Source: Fidelibacterota bacterium
GTDB lineage: Bacteria; Fidelibacterota; UBA2242; JAFGTP01
Length of the DNA stretch: 8,369 nt
NCBI GenBank assembly: GCA_021734005.1
Contig: JAIPJV010000078.1
Coordinates: 1-8,369 of the forward strand
Direction: 5' to 3'
Positions 6,325-8,369 of this stretch are shown one piece after another. The notes under the pieces were generated by a model. That model ran no database searches. It was not told the DNA's origin and saw only the letters and a list, made by a program, of their open reading frames with translations. Position 1 is the first letter of the stretch. The number at the start of each line of letters is the position of its first letter. The position numbers were made by a program, and so were the translations under genes.

Positions 6325-6485
6325 TTTCCAATGTCCTGAATTTTTTCTTTTATCCTGGGGTCAATATATTTGTTAACTATCTTTTTAAGTCTTTCTATGT
6401 CCTGGCGGTTTCCATTAATTGCAATGTAACCTTTGCCTTTTTTCGGATCAGGATTTGGTTTTATTGTTATCGAAGGTTCGGGCAT
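6321..6485 (-). CDS. Small 54-aa protein in the replication operon, unknown
   Basis: It begins MPEPSITIKPNPDPKKGKGY and continues with a short beta-like segment (YIAINGN) and a basic amphipathic helix (about 28-49, RQDIERLKKIVNKYID). I recognise no family. The ATG at 6485 has AAAGGA six bases upstream and follows the stop of the MerR-like gene by three bases. Its own TGA overlaps the initiator ATG (ATGA). The tight packing on both sides makes it a real gene with good likelihood. A role with the initiator or helicase is suggested only by position. Confidence 0.7.
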   Translation of the reverse strand: MPEPSITIKPNPDPKKGKGYIAINGNRQDIERLKKIVNKYIDPRIKEKIQDIGK

Positions 6486-6488
6486 TTA

Positions 6489-6668
6489 TTATCCTTTGCT
6501 ATAATATTTTACCGCTTTTCTTACATCTTTTTTTGAAAATTCCCTGGGGCGTCCTGAGCCTCTTTGAATTGGATTTATAATCTCTGCCTTTATAAGATGT
6601 TCGACTTGCCAATATTGGAAGTCCTTTAGTTCTTTTCTAACCTTATGAATAAATTCTTTAGTTCCCAT
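6489..6668 (-). CDS. Small MerR-like helix-turn-helix protein (59 aa)
   Basis: Residues 18-52 read as a minimal MerR-like winged helix: QYWQVEHLIKAEIINPIQR, then GSGRPREFSKKDV, where the Arg/Pro-rich turn is the wing. There is no effector domain. The start is clear, with GGAGG eight bases upstream of ATG. It is the first gene of the replication operon, directly behind a promoter flanked by TGTAAG repeats, so it could be the autoregulator of this operon, which would make it the best candidate for the element's switch. This is inferred; the family has both excisionases and regulators. Confidence 0.75.
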   Translation of the reverse strand: MGTKEFIHKVRKELKDFQYWQVEHLIKAEIINPIQRGSGRPREFSKKDVRKAVKYYSKG

Positions 6669-6717
6669 TTTTATATCCTCCGTTTATTTCTCAATTATCA
6701 GTTAAAATTGACGCATA

Positions 6718-6745
6718 ATTATAATAATTTCAATAACTTACACAA
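6718..6745 (-). promoter_or_regulatory. Promoter of the replication operon
   Basis: The minus strand shows a perfect TATAAT (6723-6718) with TTGTGT as a weak -35 box (6745-6740) 16 bases upstream. Transcription would start near 6711, about 43 bases before the MerR-like ATG. The -35 box lies inside the CTTACA-CAA-TGTAAG palindrome (6737-6751), so a protein bound there would block polymerase. Confidence 0.55.
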
Positions 6746-6772
6746 TGTAAGTGTAAGTTTATAATTTGTAAG
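6737..6772. promoter_or_regulatory. Cluster of TGTAAG/CTTACA repeats, candidate operator
   Basis: CTTACA (6737-6742) and TGTAAG (6746-6751) form a perfect palindrome around CAA. Another TGTAAG follows directly (6752-6757) and a third after nine bases (6767-6772). The 16-mer TGTAAGTTTATAATTT at 6752-6767 recurs exactly at 6836-6851, on the far side of the terminator. Five copies of the hexamer in 105 bp, overlapping the promoter, point to an operator or iteron array. The binding protein is unknown; the MerR-like product is the nearest candidate. Confidence 0.6.
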
Positions 6773-6800
6773 TTTCTTTAAGTTGCTGTTTTTATAATAA

Positions 6801-6836
6801 AAAAAAGCCGGCAAATTAATTAAAATCTACCGGCTT
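6801..6836 (-). terminator. Intrinsic terminator after the 185-aa gene
   Basis: On the minus strand AAGCCGG (6836-6830) pairs with CCGGCTT (6811-6805) and is followed by a run of T. The stem has seven pairs and an 18-base loop. It lies 30 bases past the stop of the 185-aa gene and separates that transcription unit from the replication operon. Confidence 0.75.
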
Positions 6837-6865
6837 GTAAGTTTATAATTTTATATTATTAACTT

Positions 6866-7423
6866 TTACTTGTTGTGATTCCTTTTTCTTTTTCTGTCAT
6901 AATCTGGGTTTTTATACCATTTCATTCCATTGATATTTAGTTTTTTATTTGTATAATTTTCATAATGATTATTTATCCGGTTTAACTCAGTATAAAAACC
7001 ATTCTTACCAAATTCATCAATAAATTTTTGTTTCCATGTTTCCGGATCAGTCTCTTTGTCATTCCTTGCTTTTTCAATCATTTCTTTAACCTTCTGCTTT
7101 TTCGTCTTGCTGTCTGTATTTTCAATTTTATTTAAAGATTCGATTTCTTTATCAATGTTATCCATTTCCTCTATTGCTTTTATTTTATCATTTATAAACT
7201 TAAGAGGGTGACCCAATTCCATACTAATTAATCCTATCCGCACAGATTGTAAATTTGGGTTAGAGTTTTCTTTTATTTTTTGGATATATTTTTTATAATC
7301 TTTTTTCTTTTTAAATAGATATTTTAATACTTTATCCTGGTCTTTTTTCCCAATTAATTTATCAACTTCCTGGATTAGATTTTGTCTTTTAAATTTTTGA
7401 ATTATTTTTTTTGGTAAGTTCAT
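6866..7423 (-). CDS. Unknown 185-aa lysine-rich protein
   Basis: I do not recognise the family. The sequence is helical and highly charged. Residues 1-55 are basic (KKIIQKFKRQ, FKKKKDYKKY). A more ordered segment lies at 56-80 (LQSVRIGLISMELGHPLKF), then a coiled segment (81-125) and a C-terminal region with aromatics (FGKNGFYTEL, GMKWYKNPDYDRKRKR). No signal peptide or membrane span is seen. AAGGAAGGA lies seven bases upstream of the ATG, directly after the pseudoknot structure. It shares a transcription unit with the small-terminase-like gene and ends at an intrinsic terminator, so a role in packaging or helper interference is the natural guess, without direct evidence. Confidence 0.75.
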   Translation of the reverse strand: MNLPKKIIQKFKRQNLIQEVDKLIGKKDQDKVLKYLFKKKKDYKKYIQKIKENSNPNLQSVRIGLISMELGHPLKFINDKIKAIEEMDNIDKEIESLNKIENTDSKTKKQKVKEMIEKARNDKETDPETWKQKFIDEFGKNGFYTELNRINNHYENYTNKKLNINGMKWYKNPDYDRKRKRNHNK

Positions 7424-7444
7424 TGCTAAATCCTTCCTTTTAGC

Positions 7445-7514
7445 CCTTCATTAAAAATCTTAGCGGGCAGGCCGTGAAGGTCTCGGCTTTTCAGGGGCTA
7501 CCCTATCCCGCTAA
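7445..7514 (-). other. Three-way junction with pseudoknot before the 185-aa gene
   Basis: Read on the minus strand, an 8-bp closing stem (TTAGCGGG 7514-7507 with CCCGCTAA 7467-7460) encloses two hairpins: AGGG-TAGC-CCCT (7504-7493), and GCCG/CGGC (7487-7484 with 7474-7471) with a nine-base loop. Within that loop CCTTCA (7480-7475) is fully complementary to TGAAGG at 7450-7445, just outside the closing stem, giving a 6-bp pseudoknot. The fold is far more G/C-rich than its surroundings and ends six bases before the ribosome binding site. I match it to no known RNA class. It could be a translational control element, a small RNA or a packaging/origin site. Confidence 0.6.
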
Positions 7515-7550
7515 TTTCAAATAACAAATAAATTAAATGATTATAACTAA

Positions 7551-7949
7551 TTAATCATTATTTTTATGGACGGTAATATCAATGCTTTCAACTACTCTAT
7601 CAAAATTCATATCAATTTCGGTCTTTTCGCTCCATTTTTCAACTAACTGAAAAAATAATTTATATTTGCTGGTTCTAGCTTCCCCGCTAAGTATGTCCTG
7701 GACTAATTTAAAAATTACTGCCTCGGTTACAATCCTAAATTTTTTAATGATTTCGTTAAGATTTCGCTTTTTGATTTTTTTCATATGGTTATATATTGAA
7801 TTTTCATGTAAGCCGGTGATTTCTGATAACTCTTTATAGGTAGGTGGTGATTCATTTTCTTTAATATAATCGGTATAAGCCTTGATTATTGAGTTATGGT
7901 TTTCCAAATAATCAGTCCGCTTTTTATCAAGTTTACTTTCTTTACTCAT
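7551..7949 (-). CDS. Small terminase subunit-like protein
   Basis: This 132-aa protein has the layout of phage small terminases. Residues 18-60 are an HTH unit (SPPTYKELSEITGLHENSIYNHMKKI), and 62-108 a helical segment ending LFFQLVEKWSEKTEID, a wording common in small terminases of low-GC phages. A short C-terminal beta segment (117-128) follows and may contact the large subunit. Such proteins recognise cos or pac sites. No large terminase is present, so in a satellite it would pair with the helper's large subunit and steer packaging to the element. The ATG has AAAGGA seven bases upstream. It is the first gene after attR. A plain HTH regulator remains an alternative. Confidence 0.7.
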   Translation of the reverse strand: MSKESKLDKKRTDYLENHNSIIKAYTDYIKENESPPTYKELSEITGLHENSIYNHMKKIKKRNLNEIIKKFRIVTEAVIFKLVQDILSGEARTSKYKLFFQLVEKWSEKTEIDMNFDRVVESIDITVHKNND

Positions 7950-7990
7950 AACAAAATCCTTTAATTTAATATTTTTTATTGATTTAACTC

Positions 7991-8008
7991 ACTGTCAAAA
8001 CTGTCAAA
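7991..8008 (-). promoter_or_regulatory. Tandem TTGACA boxes upstream of the small-terminase-like gene
   Basis: ACTGTCAAA occurs twice in tandem (7991-7999, 8000-8008). On the minus strand this gives TTGACA at 7998-7993 and again at 8007-8002, both perfect -35 hexamers, about 45 bases before the ATG. No convincing -10 box stands at 17 bases; AATATT at a 19-base spacing is the best. It may be a promoter, a repeated protein-binding site, or both. Confidence 0.4.
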
Positions 8009-8018
8009 ATTAGTTGGT

Positions 8019-8037
8019 AGGATACGGATCGTATCCT
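8019..8037. promoter_or_regulatory. Probable integrase arm-type sites, right end (inverted GTATCC pair)
   Basis: AGGATACG (8019-8026) and CGTATCCT (8030-8037) are perfect inverted repeats around GAT, 43 bp inside the attR core. The GTATCC core is the same as in the left-end direct repeats, but inverted here. Shared short motifs near both ends suit arm binding by the integrase; an operator of the rightmost promoter is the alternative. Confidence 0.5.
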
Positions 8038-8079
8038 GCGGTTTTGTTTCTCTGGAGGGAGATAAAATTTTATAACAAA

Positions 8080-8122
8080 CCTCCGGAGCCGAATGCACGG
8101 GTTCGAATCCTGTCGGGGGTAC
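8080..8122. repeat. attR core, displaced 3' part of tRNA-Arg
   Basis: This is the exact second copy of the 43-bp core. It lacks the 5' part of a tRNA, so it is the original chromosomal 3' end pushed aside by integration rather than a functional tRNA. A 12-bp perfect palindrome (ATAAAATTTTAT, 8062-8073) lies six bases to its left, on the element side. Confidence 0.93.
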
Positions 8123-8159
8123 AATTAATAAAACAAACTACTTAGATAATTGACTATAC

Positions 8160-8194
8160 CCCCTAATTTTTATATTTAGGGGATTTTGTTTTGT
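8160..8194 (+). terminator. Intrinsic terminator beyond attR
   Basis: CCCCTAA (8160-8166) pairs with TTAGGGG (8176-8182), followed by ATTTTGTTTTGTT. It begins 39 bases after the displaced tRNA 3' end and would have ended the tRNA transcript before this element integrated. Confidence 0.65.
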
Positions 8195-8239
8195 TAATAT
8201 ACCTTAATATTGATTTTTATCCCTCTCGAGAAAAAATCG

Positions 8240-8258
8240 GTATCCTACGCCAGTATCC
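8240..8258 (+). promoter_or_regulatory. Second GTATCC direct pair, outside attR
   Basis: GTATCC lies at 8240-8245 and 8253-8258, 13 bp apart as at the left end. The flanking bases also agree (GTATCCTAC, then four variable bases, then GTATCCGCTTT), and CTCGAGAA lies upstream in both. The distance from the att core equals that on the left to within one base. The rest of 8123-8369 shows no gene that I can support. Confidence 0.55.
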
Positions 8259-8369
8259 GCTTTGATATTTTGGTCTATTTTATACAATTGCGAAACCTTT
8301 ATTTGCATAATTGATTGTTGGACTGGCTCACACCTGTATTATGGGCGTTTCACTGTTTATTTGGAGATC

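Larger units (their letters stand above)
95..8122. mobile_element. Integrated PICI-like phage satellite in tRNA-Arg (about 7985 bp unit)
   Basis: The element is bounded by a 43-bp exact direct repeat (95-137 and 8080-8122) derived from the 3' part of the tRNA. The integrase gene lies next to the tRNA end and a small-terminase-like gene next to the other end. Between them are an excisionase-like HTH protein, a replication initiator, a DnaB-family helicase, a methyltransferase and several unknown small proteins, all on the minus strand. No capsid, portal, tail, large terminase, lysis or conjugation gene is present. That content fits a phage satellite of the PICI type better than a prophage, ICE or plasmid. 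The satellite assignment is an inference; the boundaries are seen directly. A decayed prophage is less likely because every recognised gene is full length. Confidence 0.85.

Noticed and set aside
7445..7514. Hammerhead ribozyme or known riboswitch
   Set aside because: The junction strands (AT, GAAAA, CTG) lack the conserved hammerhead core, and no riboswitch consensus that I know fits.
95..8122. Insertion sequence, ICE or defective prophage
   Set aside because: There is no transposase, terminal inverted repeats, relaxase or conjugation genes, and no virion gene fragments; the recognised genes are all intact.
8328..8369. Minus-strand 13-codon open tail at the window edge (DLQINSETPIIQV, then stop)
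   Set aside because: It could be the end of a neighbouring integrase, but it is too short to support and shows no integrase motif.

Overview
The window is a complete, compact integrated element of about 8.0 kb sitting in a tRNA-Arg(CCG) gene of an AT-rich (roughly 30% GC by eye) bacterium that uses the standard code and AGGAGG-type ribosome binding sites. The tRNA does not encode its CCA end. I cannot place the host phylum from this sequence. An intact tRNA lies at the left (64-136), and a 43-bp exact copy of its 3' part (95-137 repeated at 8080-8122, offset 7985) marks the other end, so attL and attR are both visible.

All genes inside the element read on the minus strand, from attR towards attL, in three apparent transcription units. 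(1) Rightmost: a small-terminase-like protein (7949-7551), a compact three-way-junction/pseudoknot structure, and a 185-aa unknown protein, closed by a hairpin terminator at 6801-6836. (2) A long, tightly overlapped replication operon with its own promoter and TGTAAG/CTTACA repeats: a MerR-like HTH protein, a 54-aa protein, a phage-type replication initiator with 11-bp iterons inside its gene, a DnaB-type helicase, a helix-turn-helix protein, a DNA amino-methyltransferase, an 85-aa protein with an internal motif repeat, and a 186-aa coiled-coil protein. (3) After a roughly 500-bp gap holding a strong hairpin and two tiny ORFs (one a probable small membrane protein), an excisionase-like HTH protein and a tyrosine integrase, behind a good sigma70-type promoter.

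The set integrase + excisionase + own initiator/helicase + lone small terminase, with no capsid, tail, portal, large terminase or lysis gene, is that of a phage satellite similar to phage-inducible chromosomal islands (PICIs). It would excise with Int/Xis, replicate from its own origin with Rep and the helicase, and could redirect a helper phage's packaging through the small terminase. That role is inferred; no helper is visible. No CI- or Stl-like repressor and no divergent regulatory region were recognised, which is unusual for this class.

Both ends carry GTATCC-type repeats that look like integrase arm sites. A third, very similar pair lies beyond attR at the same distance from the core as the left pair, suggesting that a second related element, or a relic of one, adjoins on the right. 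The last about 250 bases (8123-8369) hold no supportable gene.
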